From: Pestalotiopsis fici W106-1
Taxonomy: Eukaryota > Ascomycota > Sordariomycetes > Amphisphaeriales > Sporocadaceae
Direction: 5' to 3'
NCBI RefSeq assembly: GCF_000516985.1
Contig: NW_006917091.1
Coordinates: forward strand, 4,237,022-4,301,021
DNA length: 64,000 nt
In this document: piece by piece, positions 25,101-36,824 of the stretch
Position numbering within the stretch: position 1 is the stretch's first letter
Layout of the letters: the number at the start of each line of letters is the position of its first letter
The notes under the pieces: generated by a model
Told to the model about the DNA's origin: nothing
What the model saw: the letters and a program-made list of their open reading frames with translations, nothing else
Database searches by the model: none
Position numbers and translations under genes: made by a program

Positions 25101-26589
25101 GCTATCAATGCCTGTACGAGGGTCGATCCTTGTCTCATGGCGAACGTAGCCTTGTCACCAGCAATGATCTGATAGTTACGCAATATGGCAACGAGAACCT
25201 GTGACAGAAGATCTGCTGTTGTTGGACTTGACTCTGAGTGTCTCTCGAGGGCTGCGCTAGCACAGAACTCTGCTGTACGAAGTTGAGCTTCCTCGGATTG
25301 TGCATATCCCTGTTCGAGCATCATCGACTTGTGGATCGGGGATTGTTGGTAGCGTTGCTCAAATGCCTCGGCATCTCGCGGAAATGATTGTTCAAAGGTC
25401 GGTCGAATTCGACGTTCTGTTGGAACAGTGACCGCCGTCAGAAAATCAGCGATGTTGGCGCCACGGGGGCAAACAAAACCAAGATCTTCCATGAAAGCTC
25501 TGGCTTGCTGTGCTGGCCCGTAATAGATCTGTCTCCCGAGATCCAAGACTAGTACTTTGTCGAAAAGGTTGAAGATGTCATTTCCGGCTTGGTAGAGTGT
25601 AACAACTGTCGCCAAACCATAAGTGTCTGTCATGGCGCGGATAGCTTTTGCCCACGCCACAGCATTGGTCGCATCTAAACCACGCGTACTGTTGTCCCAA
25701 CAGAACACAGAGGCTCGAGAGGCTAAGCACTCCATCACGGAAACTCGCTTCCTTTCGCCGCCAGAGACACCGCGAACGTACTCGTTTCCGACTTTAGTGT
25801 TGATTGTGTGCGATACACCTAAAGCTTGCAGTAAAAAGTCTTCCATCTCAGAAGCATACGTCTTGGCATCAGTTCCCTCAGGCAAGTTAGCAGGGACCTT
25901 TAAACGAGTGGCGAAGTCCATCGTCTGCTTGACTGTCAACGAAGGAAAGAAAATTTCTTCTTCTGTATTCATGACAATGTTGGCCCGATATTTCTGTGCC
26001 TCGGCTGACGTCATGCTACCGAAGTGGACATCGCCGAGGATTTCCGTGTAGCCGGCTCGTCGGTTCGAAAGTATGTTCAGTAACGTTGTGCAGCCTGAGC
26101 CAGGACGACCTAAGACGAGCAGCATCTCTCCGGGTTTCACACAGCCATTTGACTTATGGAGGATTGTGCGCGTTGGAAGTTTTTGGCATCTGGATCGTAG
26201 TCGTGCTGCCAAATTGAATTGTGAAAACACATTCTCGTTTACGGCTGCCTCCGCACTCAAAGCTTTGACGGTTAACTGTAACGACTAAAGTCAGCAATGG
26301 ATTTCTCGCAGGTTGTCTTCATATAGCGAAACGGTCTGATGTTCTAATGACTGCAATGACTCGAACAGGTTCGAATGAGGAAAAGGGAAGGGAAGGGGGT
26401 TGGGGGTTGTACATTGTTCCAGGTCACACCAAGTGCTCTCGATCCATATCCCGCTGAAACATCTCTCTGGTGCAGCTCTCTCAAACTTTGCGTCAACGGG
26501 AATTCTTCGCTATCCGTGGGGCCGCTCTGGTCTGTATCTGAGCCTGAAGAAAACGGCGTCTTGGGCGGCATGTTCGCCATCTTATGCAA
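22173..26589 (-). CDS. PDR-type (ABCG) full-size ABC exporter
   Basis: Three exons (26589-26413, 26275-24022, 23947-22173) join to 1401 aa with matching phases. Order is NBD1-TMD1-NBD2-TMD2, typical of plasma-membrane PDR pumps that export drugs, plant defence compounds or own metabolites. NBD1 has the fungal PDR-type Walker [10 protein letters not shown] (Cys for Lys), signature VSGGERKRV and Walker [14 protein letters not shown]2 has GSSGAGKTT (assembled across intron 2), LSIEQRKRV and [10 protein letters not shown]. Each half ends in about six hydrophobic spans, and TMD2 carries a Cys-bearing extracellular loop. Length and motifs indicate a functional protein. The N-terminus is about 59 residues before intron 1, a little short for the family; a second ATG at 26577 is possible. 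It is divergent from the Zn2Cys6 gene at 27209, which is a natural candidate regulator. Confidence 0.93.
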
Positions 26590-26895
26590 AATACGCTTTA
26601 TTTCACTCCAGGAGGAAGTCGTTTGCTGGAGACGTTTGTAGCCAATGGAGCTTAAGAAGTAGCAAAATGTTGTATAATAAATCTTTAGAGTATCTAAACC
26701 GCTGATTGAAATCGAAAGATTCGAGAATCGTTATATATTTATTTTTATCTAGATCGCTCCCCCTACTGATTTTTTTTTTCTTCATCCTCTTCTTTCCGGT
26801 CTGTTCCCGAAAGGATCACGTATCCGGATTATCGGGCAATTCAGCAGTGTCGTGTTATTCTGCTATGATGGACAAGGTCAGTGGCTAAGTTCGGA

Positions 26896-27083
26896 AGATT
26901 ACAGCCTCGATACCTTAATAAGTGGAGACGCGACCCTTGCTCGGAATCCGTACTTGCCGAAGGTGGATGCGACTCGGAAAGAAAAAAGTAGATTACAGCC
27001 TCGATACCTTAATAAGTGGAGACTAGACCCTCGCTCGGAATCCGTACTTGCCGAAGGTGAATGCGACTCGGAAAGGAACAAGT
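26896..27083. repeat. Tandem duplication, 2 x 94 bp, in the shared ABC/regulator promoter region
   Basis: Bases 26896-26989 and 26990-27083 are near-identical direct copies, both starting AGATTACAGCCTCGATACC and ending near GACTCGGAAAG. They differ at only a few positions. The pair sits in the 619-bp spacer between the divergently transcribed ABC gene and the Zn2Cys6 gene, ending about 125 bp before the regulator's ATG. A duplicated promoter segment could change expression of either gene; that effect is inferred. Confidence 0.9.
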
Positions 27084-27208
27084 AGTTCCAGCTACGGGCC
27101 GTTTTCCTCTTTGACCTTTTACCACATTCCCATATTCTATGCCTTTATGTCAGGGTATTGCTCGGATTTGCAACCTGCACAGTCATTCGTGATTGGTTAG
27201 AATCTACC

Positions 27209-29685
27209 ATGAGCAGCCGCAACGGAAGACTTCGTGCTGTATGTCCTCTTTCCACCCTCTTGTTTATCTCATTTGTTCGCCGCTTCGCACGCGAAGAATT
27301 TTCACTGACTGTCAGTGCCGTAGTGCGATCTGTGTCATGCACGGAAGGTATGGCTTCTTCCTGTTCTGCAGTCTTGCAATCAGTCAGTTAGCTCAAGTGG
27401 ACTTAATCGTTTGTTAGGTACGATGCAGTCGAGAGGAGCAATGCCAAAACTGTGTCTTGGCCAATGTGGCGTGCATACGCTCCCGAGCCAGGTATCAACG
27501 TGGCATCCGAAAACAACAGTAAGCTACGCCTATCTCAATTGTGCGCCCATGAAACCCGATCAAGGCTGATGCCGATCTGTCAAGAGTACCCTGGTCTTCA
27601 GTCGGCCACAGCGGAAGCGCCGCGTCGGGACGTGGGCTCGCCCCACGGTCTTTCGGTCTAAATATGGCAGAAGCTTCTGTCGAACATCCAAGCAACCACA
27701 ATTCCCCATCGTGTCAAGCATACGTCGACAAACAAAGAGATCCTCACGAACTTCGCCATCTACGCAACGACGTCGAAGGCGTTACATTCGCAGCAACTGC
27801 CGATACTACAGAAAATCTTTTCCGAGACGAGCTTGGTCTACTTCCTGATCTACCATCTCATCGAGTTGAAACGCTCGAGTCCGCGCTGTCCCTAGTCACC
27901 AAGTTTGCCCAAACTTCTCAACGCACTCACAATGAGCCGCACAAACCAGATCTTCGAGTCGATGTGGCCGTGCCCGATCAAGTTCCTGCCGAGGTGTTCT
28001 TCCTATTGTTAAACTGTAAGCTATTGTTCACCTAGCCTAAACTGACACTTCCTACAACTGATCGTAAATAGGTGATCGTGAGCACCGTAATCTATGTCAC
28101 TGGCCTGATCACATTTCTGTGGATACTCTTGAACGAATGTGCAAAGTTCTCGGTCAGGGCACGGCAAGTTTGCGGACGGAGACAGAGTATAAGGTTTGTG
28201 TTTTCTCGAAAGCATTCGCATACATCAACCGTTGGCTCCGAATTTGTGCACCCGGACCCATGACCGCAACCTTTCAAAGATCCCTCGATCTCTATGCAGC
28301 AGCCTGCTTAAAGCACTTGAAGCAGCTCGACCTCATCAGCCCTCCTAATCTTGCGACGTTACAAGCTCTTCTATGCGGTGTATGTCACAGTCTTCCATAC
28401 TGCGTTCCTCGATCATCGTCCCAACTAAGAAATCATAACAGGCAGGTCTGGTCTCGTTACTCGGTAAAACATCACAAGCTTGGTCATTGACGGCTTTGGC
28501 ATCACGATTAGCTATCAATTTGCATTATCACACTCTCACCCAGGAGACCTTGAACAGACCAGGCTTTACAGAGGTCCGCCACTTTGTATACTGGTGCTAC
28601 TACATGGACAAGACTCTGAGCACGATCCTCATCCGTCCCTCTTCTCTGCCAAATTTACGAGTCGATCCTACCTCTCTTGTGTCAGCAAGTAAGGAGACTT
28701 CACTGAGCTCGAAGATAGAGATCATGGTAAAACTTGCCCAAATTCAAGATCTCGCCCTCCCGCTTGTCACAAAGACCTCGGGCGCTACCAGTATAGAGGT
28801 ATCTGCGCTTGTTGACCGTCTTGAAGAGAAATTATACGGCATTCGAGAGAACATAGACCAGGTATGTGAAAATGTTTGTCAACAGGATGAGGCTGACTAA
28901 TTAAGCTTTCTCCATCATGGTCCTCAACTCCCGCGCTTCAGGTCGAGCTGGATGGCATCTATTTCATGTACTACTCTGTGTTCACCACCTTGCTTCGTCT
29001 GCACCCAGCTTCGCTACACGATCCTCGGAAGCGTGGAACTTGTTTACAATATGCACGGAATGCGTTGCTGTCCATGGGGCAGTTACGTAGCTATATTGAA
29101 AGCCCCACCAACACTGGTACTGACTATGTGTCATGGTACGTCCTTTCCCTCTCACAAAGTCAGAGTATCGTCAACGGGTTCTGATGAGACTGCAGGTCTA
29201 TAATTTTGTATCCGCTCACTCCATTCTTTATTGTCTTTTGCAATGTGGTGGCTACTTCTAACCAGGAGGATGTCGCATTACTTCGCGCCGTAACAGACGT
29301 GATGGGACTGATCAATGAAAATTGTTCCACGGGAAGGTGTTTACATAATTTGTTTAGTCAGTTTGTTGATCTATGCTCGCGTATAGACAGCAATCATGAC
29401 AAGGACCCTTACCAGGACAACTCAATTCGCAACGACGAAAACCGGGGACTTGATGTCCGGATGCAATCTTCGAAAGATGCTACAACAAGCTTCCAAAATC
29501 TCTCAGGGGTGGGTCTCTCGTTTCGTGCACCGTACGTCACTTACGATACCCCGGCAGAGAACAGCTTAGAGGAGGGAACATTATACGACAGATCTATCTG
29601 GGATGATAGTCTTATGTTGCAATTATTCAATACGCAACCATCAATCGACTGGTTTGAGCCAACAGTCCACACTGCAGTTAATTGA
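27209..29685 (+). CDS. Zn2Cys6 transcription factor (665 aa)
   Basis: Eight exons with consensus splice sites (27209-27238, 27324-27347, 27418-27518, 27585-28015, 28072-28379, 28442-28861, 28942-29135, 29196-29685) total 1998 nt, exactly 666 codons. Splicing assembles CDLCHARKVRCSREEQCQNC plus VLANVAC, a complete C-X2-C-X6-C-X5-C-X2-C-X6-C zinc cluster that begins ten residues after the start. It is split over three exons, so unspliced frames hide it. The middle homology region follows, with the family-typical YWCYYMDKTLS...RPSSL near the centre. The protein should be a nuclear DNA-binding regulator recognising CGG triplets. It diverges from the PDR exporter, a common arrangement for a pump and its regulator. 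No lesion seen. Confidence 0.88.
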
Positions 29686-30114
29686 TATAGATGCATATTG
29701 CTACTATCTAAGAGAATGTGGTACAAATAAATGGATTATATTAGCTCACCGTGGCCACTATGGAGTGCATGCGATGTACCACAGGTTGGCTTATGTAGGT
29801 AAGGCCTTTGCTCGTGTTAAAATGTAAGCAAGGTTTTGCCAGCCTCCCGCTTGCCCACATTTTGAAGTCGAACACATCATAATTTCTATGGGTTGTTTCT
29901 GAAATCCAATCTTGTCCACTTGTAGAAGCAAGAAAGGGGTATAGAACCTGAGAAATCGACCCCTGATTTAATTAATATTTCGCGATCCGGGCCTTGCGTG
30001 GTTTGATCTATACGCTGAAGATAACACCATTGTGTACTGAAAGGTTTCTGAAGGCTTTTCATGCAGCTGTGAATTCTTCATCACCATTCTGCTGGGTTCG
30101 ACTTCCTGTGGTCA

Positions 30115-30360
30115 ACCTTCAGGAGAGCGATGGGCTTTGCGACCGATTCAGCTTATTTAGCAAGCTTGACAACGATGGGCACACGCACCGTCTACTGTTT
30201 CGGAAGGTTCAAAGAGGCTTTGACGGGAAGGATCATCAGCTAGCAGTTGTCTAGCGGAAGTTGCATAAGCATAGCAAAACAATCAATATAAGAATTGATT
30301 GAAGTTTAGAGGTGAGAATATAAGGGCATCGAAATTGAGGGTGCCAAAATGCGAGAGGCA
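30115..30360 (+). pseudogene. Truncated pogo transposon remnant (transposase 3' end)
   Basis: Matches the C-terminal coding end and 3' tail of the pogo copy at 18890-19330: the read-through contains CDRFSLFSKLDNDGH, HRLLFRKVQRGFDGKDH, and then the same 3' untranslated words (GATTGAAGTTTA, ATCGAAATT). No HTH or DDE part is present. It lies in the spacer between the two Zn2Cys6 genes. Confidence 0.7.
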
Positions 30361-31033
30361 TCGAGAAGTTTGTGAGGAAAGTTCATGAGAGTTCGACTTC
30401 TGTTTTCCAGTCTTCTGTATTATGTTTGACCGTACAAAACGAGTCGATTCGGGTGTAACAAAGCCCGAGATATCTAGCAACGACAAAGCTTTGGTGAAGT
30501 TCCCGTTGATTTCTAGCTGGCCGCAAGGGACACTCTGGGTGCGGATGGACTTTTCAGGGCAGCCATATCCAATGTCAAGTACTCTTTGGTGCCCATGTAT
30601 GGCTCAAAGCTATATAATATGCTCTGATCTCTTTGTCTTCGATGTGTACGATCATGATTACTTTGATAACTCATTCTACTATGGTCGTCGAGATCAACAA
30701 GTTTTGTGGAAGAAAATCTCACACGAGGCATTGGCAGCTCGACTAAAATGTCACTGCGCTCACTAGTATCGACCAGACATTTGCAATCTGAACGCACTTT
30801 TTTTTTTTTTTTTTCTTTTTCCCCAAGTTGAAGACATGTCCGGAACGCGAAGGTGAGTCGATTGTTTTTGATCAGACAGCGACGCTTGATTCGCTTCCTT
30901 AGGAGCCTTCAATTGCGAAAGGCCATTACTCTGGCTCAGCATGGTTAAGTACACGAACTAGACTGAAATTTCACTTCAGGTCGGATCATAATCTGCAAAG
31001 GCATGCCAGCATGTTAATAGTACTTTACTATAT
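30361..31033. other. Spacer between the two regulator genes
   Basis: Contains a long T run (30798-30815) and a 114-codon plus frame at 30422-30766 that shows no recognisable domain and is probably chance. Serves as the 3' side of both flanking genes. Confidence 0.35.
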
Positions 31034-33476
31034 CTAGCTAAAAGTCATACAGGACTCGTCCCCACCAAACATGTTATCCCAAGATGCTATGTCCCAAGGC
31101 AATGCATACGAGGTCAGTTCTGTGACTATAGCAGATTGACCTTCCGTATCACTAGTCACCCGTCGGATGATATCTTCCACGTTGAAGTATCGTATATCTG
31201 AGGAGCACCTCACTTTCTTATCCAAATCAAGCAGCGCATCGAGCATGCGCGCGCTTCTTCTAGCAATGGAGCTTGCCGATATAGCAAGACCAATGCAGCG
31301 ACGTCCAGCCTCCGCAAGACAACGCATTTTATCGCCGTCGTACAATAGCGCGTTTTCGTCACGAAAAATCGACGCAAAGATCAGGATAACGCAACACGTT
31401 GTCAAATGAGTAATGACTGTCCACATTCTGCGGGTGATATTGGCTGATGGACTGTCCGTCCAGGACTTCACGTTCAATATGCTCTGCTCGGCGATACTCA
31501 GGCAGGATAACTTTTCGGCTCTCGAGTCATTAATTATAGGGAAGAAAATAGCCGTTAGATGAACAAAGTCTTACCTGTGTAAAAGCAAAACGTCGATCCC
31601 TGAAGCTCTCGAGCTGAAAGTGCCGATGTACTGAAAGAACCTGGGCTTTTCAGTCAGCATATCGTTCCCGTAGATACTGGACCCACTCTGTGGGTGCCGT
31701 ACCTTGTGCGCCATTGATAGCAGCCCAACATGTGCCTGTTGCTTTATCAACGGCGGTAAGAGATCATTGCTGTGGGTCGACAATGGGTTCAAGAAGTCGG
31801 GAAGTTCTCTAAGTACACGCTTAAGGCCCTGGTCTGCCCAAATGACCTGGTCATATAGTTTCAATATGTTATCGGGGCTTTTACTGGGATGCCCAACTTG
31901 ACACATACGATCCTGGTGTTTCCAAATAATGACAGCAACTGTGACGCATTAGTGGCTACTTTGGCGTGTTTTCGTCGTTATTCACAAACTGATCTGGGAA
32001 CTGCAAAATCAAAGCGTTTATGATAACGGTGGACTTACTGTGGTTGATTGGGCTGGAGTAGCTATTTTGTGTATACACGTCATCGGGTTGTGACACGACC
32101 TTTCCATCTCTGATCATAAGCTCTGGTTCATCAAAGCAGTTAATAGGCATGGGACTGTTGAATTGCGATGCATGCACGAGGTATGTGTTTTGGAACGGTA
32201 TCTGCAGCCAGTCCTGTCTGATAAGAAACCACCACACTCGTTTCTTGACCTCTCTTTTAATCAAGTATCGACTCGCAGCATCTAAGGTCATTTGAAGAGT
32301 GAGGTCTTCCCGATCCGGTCCAAGGCGATGCATGTTAAGGCATTGGCAGATCTTGATTGCTGCAGCCACAAGCACAGAAATCATATCGGACTGGTCAATG
32401 TTGTGGGATATCTGCAAAAGGACACAGATGGCCTGCGCGGAGAAGATGTTATGCTTAGAAGTGAAATTCCCCTCGTATAGACATTGCATACTTTTGTCAT
32501 GAAGGACTCTGCCGGCTTGCAAAGTTTCTGTACAATGTTTAAATGATTAGCATTGGTCACTGACGCTATATTCAAAAGCTCCGTGCGCAGATAGGTAAAC
32601 GTACCAGTGCATTCAATGCCAAGTTCTGCCAATTGAGCCTCGCTTGCATGATAGAAAGTTGTCTGCATACTACATGTGAGAAGGCCGGATACAAACAGAC
32701 GGGTGTATGATACTAACACTAAGGATTGCATAATACAATGCCCTCCAACAGGCATTAGCCGGTCGTGTGAGGCTCATCTCAAATTCAGATATAAACGATG
32801 GCATATGCACAACATTGTGCATCCATGCCAGGTTTTCCTGATGGAACAACAGCAGGCTGCGTACTTCCTCGGGAGAGAGGATCGTATCCCAGGCTATCGG
32901 CCCTTCACTGGATGGTTGGTACTCATTTTCGTCTGACAAATCATCTGACAACTCATAATTAGAGTTTGAGTTTAGAATGTTCTGCCGGCCATGAGTAAGG
33001 AACTCCAAAGTAACAACAGTCTCGTTCATGATACCGCTTCCGTCTGCTCTGTCGCTTGCTGCAGCCTGGCCATCTGCACTGCCAACATTGGCTTCACTTG
33101 CAGACAGGCTAGTAAAGTGCTCACTGCTGCCGTCAAGGCTGGCAGCGGAAGATTGACGAGTATTGTGGTGTAAAGATGCAGACTGTACTTGGTTTCGGGG
33201 ATCCGTCTCTGTTGGAATGGCGGCTCCGGGTACAACCCTCGGGAACTGAGTCGTCTCGGCCGTGGTCAGTCGGGGCTCCAAGGACGAACCAGGCAGACCG
33301 CGAGCAGGACCTGATTCTTCGCGACAACATGCATCCGCAATGCCGCGGTCCACACACGAAGTGCATGGAACATTCTTAGAACATCTTTGTTTCCTCCGGG
33401 CACATTCTGTGCATGTGAGGATCTGTCGTTGGCTTTTCCGTTGTCGTAGACCACTTTTCTTAATAGCGCTGGCCAT
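31034..33476 (-). CDS. Zn2Cys6 transcription factor (681 aa)
   Basis: Six exons (33476-32718, 32662-32605, 32527-32039, 31938-31703, 31630-31575, 31481-31034) total 2046 nt, 682 codons with consistent phases. The zinc cluster is CTECARRKQRCSKNVPC, then TSC and a final Cys eight residues on (C-X2-C-X6-C-X5-C-X2-C-X8-C). A Ser/Ala-rich linker follows, then the fungal middle homology region, entered by RSLLLFHQENLAWMHNVVH and carrying KKRVWWFLIRQDW. The gene is divergent from the NCS1 permease over a 753-bp spacer with CGG-type motifs, so it is the best candidate regulator of the permease, dioxygenase and hydrolase genes to its right. A CGG-N5-CCG site 47 bp before its ATG suggests autoregulation (inferred). 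No lesion seen. Confidence 0.88.
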
Positions 33477-33522
33477 CAGTGGCTAAAGCTCTAGGTAAGA
33501 AGACACGATTGAGTGTCTGAAA

Positions 33523-33533
33523 CGGCCAGTCCG
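33523..33533. promoter_or_regulatory. CGG-N5-CCG inverted triplets upstream of the second Zn2Cys6 gene
   Basis: CGGCCAGTCCG lies 47 bp before the ATG at 33476. Inverted CGG triplets with a short spacer are classic binding sites for Zn2Cys6 dimers. Binding is inferred. Confidence 0.4.
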
Positions 33534-33858
33534 GTCCGCACAGATGCTAATCGTGAGTTGCTGGATGATTCATTTTCACTTTGTAATGCGGGGGCGCTCG
33601 GCGGAGAGGGTGATACATCATTCGTGCCGGCCCGAGCATCGGACTATCTGTCTTCCGAGGATGTTTGTTACTAGCCTGTCGGGCGGGACCGGCCTGCACC
33701 AGAGGTCTGGAGCACGCATTACATATCAGATAAATTAGTCTGGTTAATCGAATCTCCTCGGGTGAACATAACTTGAAGCTAGGGAGATAAAGCATGCCAA
33801 CAGAAATTACCGTGCGTCGTCTTGTTCTGTGGGCCGCCCGCGAGCGTCTGTTGTTATC

Positions 33859-33869
33859 TCGGCCGCGGA
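33859..33869 (+). promoter_or_regulatory. TCGGCCGCGGA motif in the regulator/permease spacer
   Basis: This 11-mer sits near the middle of the divergent spacer, 361 bp before the NCS1 ATG and 383 bp before the regulator ATG. An identical 11-mer is at 38299-38309 and a one-mismatch copy at 42118-42128. It combines CGG, CCG and CGG triplets without spacers. Confidence 0.5.
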
Positions 33870-34229
33870 CATTAGAGCCATGATAGGCGGCATCTCTTGT
33901 AATCTGTATGTTGTAATTCGACGACCTCGGATTATCATCATCCATGCTAGCTTGATCGTCTTAACTTCCACCCGAACTGGTTACGGAAGAGCCTTGGCAT
34001 TCAAGATATTCATCGGCTAGGTTCCTGATAAGGCGTCGGTGTGGTATTCAACACAGTTTTTGATGCGATACTCTTTGCAGCAGAAACCGGCTTATTTACA
34101 CATAAATGCCATTAGGTATCTCCTGAAATGATAATAAATAAGACTAATTCTATATTTTGAACTTGCGTTTTGACGCATTCTTGAGCCCGTCAATTTCATC
34201 AGACTTGCCTTAGACAGCCCCTGGTCGCC

Positions 34230-36236
34230 ATGTTGCATCCGCAATCCTTTACGGAAAGGCGTAAAAGAGTCATTTCCACCCTAACAAAACCCCAAGCATG
34301 GAAACTCTCGGTGGAGCACTCAACTCTAGCACCGGCAGGTATTGCATCAAATAAAGGTATCAAAATTCATACACATCAAGTTTCCTATGTATCTCTGCTT
34401 AGTTGAACCAATCACTTACCTTGTGTAGATCAGGACCCAGCACCGGAAGGGTTGCAGACATGGACGGGCTGGGACTTTGCTACCTACTGGATGTCAGATC
34501 TGATCAATGTCACAAGCTGGCAGATTGCTTCGTCGGCGTTGTTGGTCGGACTGAGCACAGTAGATGCAATTATCATCACCCTCCTTTCTGGAGTCCTGAA
34601 TAGCATACCCACAGGTATGTCGCACAGCGTCCCAATACGAACGGAGAATTGAACTTTGTGGTGACCGCGATTGGCAATGCAGCAATGAATGGTGCACCCG
34701 GTAGTGACCACCATATCCCCTTCCCCATCGCGATTCGCTCAAGCTATGGCTTTTATCTTGGCTATTCTTGCGTGGTCTCCCGTGGTGTCTTGTCCATTGT
34801 CTGGTTTGCTGTCAACTGCTGGGTGGGCTCTTTTGCTGTGACAGAGGTCGGTATCTCCTATCAGAACTGCTTTACTTTGATCTATAATTGCTAAAACCTG
34901 CTTACAGACAATCGCTGCCTTGTGGCCCGAATACAAATTGATCGAGAACCAACTTCCTACAAATGCTCGAATTACATCGCTACAAATGACTTCTTATTTA
35001 GTCTTCTTCTTGATACAACTACCTTTCTTTTTCATTCCTATGACAAGGCTCAGGTCAGTATCGGTTCTTTGTTTCCACGTGATGACGACTTGAGCAGCTA
35101 CTGACCCGTCTGAAGAAAATTGTTCCGCTGGAAGGCGATCCTCCTGATCCCAGTCTCGATTAGCATGGTTGTCTGGATTTGCGCCAAAGCCGGAGACTTG
35201 CAAGGAATCTTCAATCAGCCTGCAAGCGTTTCTGGCGCCACTCGCACATGGCTGTGGCTATCGACATTTAGTGCGACGACAAATTCATGGCTGAGCTCGG
35301 CAATTAACATGTCGGATTTCGCCCGTTTCAGTAAGACAAGGTAGGTACTTTCATTACGGCGAGGATTTGGTTGCAACTGATAATCATGCTAAGACTCTTT
35401 TTCTTTCACTACCTAGATATGCTCCATATTCACAAATTCCGACGATCCCGATAATCAAGACAGTTTATGCAGTCTTGGGTATAGCAACTGTGGGTGCTAG
35501 TCGTGTCTTATATGGGGCCGACATCTGGAGTCCTGTTGAAATTTTGCCACTATGGACAGGATCTGGCGGTCGATTTCTCGCATTCCTATGCGGGTGCCTC
35601 TGGATTCTCGCGCAGATCTCATGCAATATCTCGGCCAATGCTGTACCTTTTGGTCATGATCTCATGAATGTCTTCCCCATGTGGATCAATGTGCGGCGGG
35701 GGACGATTCTCTGTCTCCTCGTCGGTTCGTGGGCTGTCGTGCCTTGGATGCTAGTCAATAGTGCAGCCGAATTCCTTCAGTTCATGAACGGGTACGGTTG
35801 TGTTGTATGTGGAATCGTGAGCATCATGATTTCCGACTATTGGTTGGTACGCCGGAGGAAACTGGACATACCAGCGCTGTACGACCCGCACGCACGCTAT
35901 CGTTACTTCGGCGGTTTCAACTGGAGGGCGGCAACAACTCAGCTTTGCTTCATGGCGTTATCACTGCCTGGGTTGATCAACCAGATCAGCCCTTCCGCCA
36001 CCATACCGGATGGTCTTTTGCACTTGTATGAGCTGAACTGGTTCATAAACACTTTAGGACCATTGTTACTCTACTGGATGCTGTGGAAATTTTGGCCGGC
36101 TAGGGAAACTTTGGTTTCAAAGACGATTTCCGCAGTAATTATACCAAGTATGGGCGAAGATGTTGGTGAGGGAATGGGCTCGTCAGTAGGTATGAGGGGC
36201 AAGTCGGAAAAGCAAGAAACTACGTCTCATATCTGA
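34230..36236 (+). CDS. NCS1-family nucleobase/allantoin/thiamine-type permease (549 aa)
   Basis: Six exons (34230-34338, 34429-34614, 34683-34846, 34908-35053, 35116-35340, 35417-36236) sum to 1650 nt, 550 codons. NCS1 proteins are plasma-membrane H+ or Na+ symporters for uracil, cytosine, allantoin, thiamine and similar compounds. Family signatures appear in order: a soluble N-terminus with a Trp/Pro-rich lead into the first span (TWTGWDFATYWMSDLINV), AMNGAPGSDHHIPFPIAIR and SSYGFYLGY after span 2, NSWLSSAINMSDFARFSKT in the centre, and ISNCISANAVPFG-like NISANAVPFGHDL near span 8. About 12 hydrophobic spans are visible. The hydrophilic C-tail ends EKQETTSHI. The intact frame and its place beside a regulator and two dioxygenases suggest it imports the cluster's substrate; which one cannot be told from sequence. 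Confidence 0.93.
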
Positions 36237-36824
36237 TTCGAATGGTCTAGCTTTAGGCTCTGATGGGTTCGATATAGACAGCTTGTAACTAGTGAGTTCT
36301 CCTTATAGCATGACACGATATGCAAATTAGATGTAGAGTTTCACGTAGTGCCTACTAAGCTTTTCGTTTTATGATTTTGGTGTATATTACATCCACAGCC
36401 TGTAAGTTGGAGTTCATGATGATACAAATACTAGGTGCAATGTCGGTTCTCTCGGCATTGTGGTACAGTACAATCCCCAAAGTCCACAGGTTCCTTACCA
36501 ATCTGCTATAAATATAAACACATGTCTATCGCCGCTGAAACAGGAGACAAACGCAAGAGCAGTCTTTATTGAATGAACACGCACCGTTTGGTAATCTGTT
36601 CTTGCATCTGTCTCGCCCTGGCGAACGCTTTGTGGCAGAATTTCAAGCTTCAATGGATGTTGCCTTTGGAGGCTGAGCGAGCGCCCTGCTGCTTTGTAGC
36701 TTGCTCCCCAGCAGCACGAATCAGACATACTACAGTAAGCCCACGTTCTGATCAATAGGCTAACACGAACTTGTTCTGTCTTCTGTTTTTTCAATCTATG
36801 ATATCCATTTGTTTTGAAACAACT

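Noticed and set aside
24560..26217. Several plus-strand ORFs
   Set aside because: Antisense shadows of the ABC transporter exons.
33547..33945. 132-codon minus-strand ORF between regulator and permease
   Set aside because: Low-complexity Arg/Pro-rich product with no domain, and it overlaps the divergent promoter.
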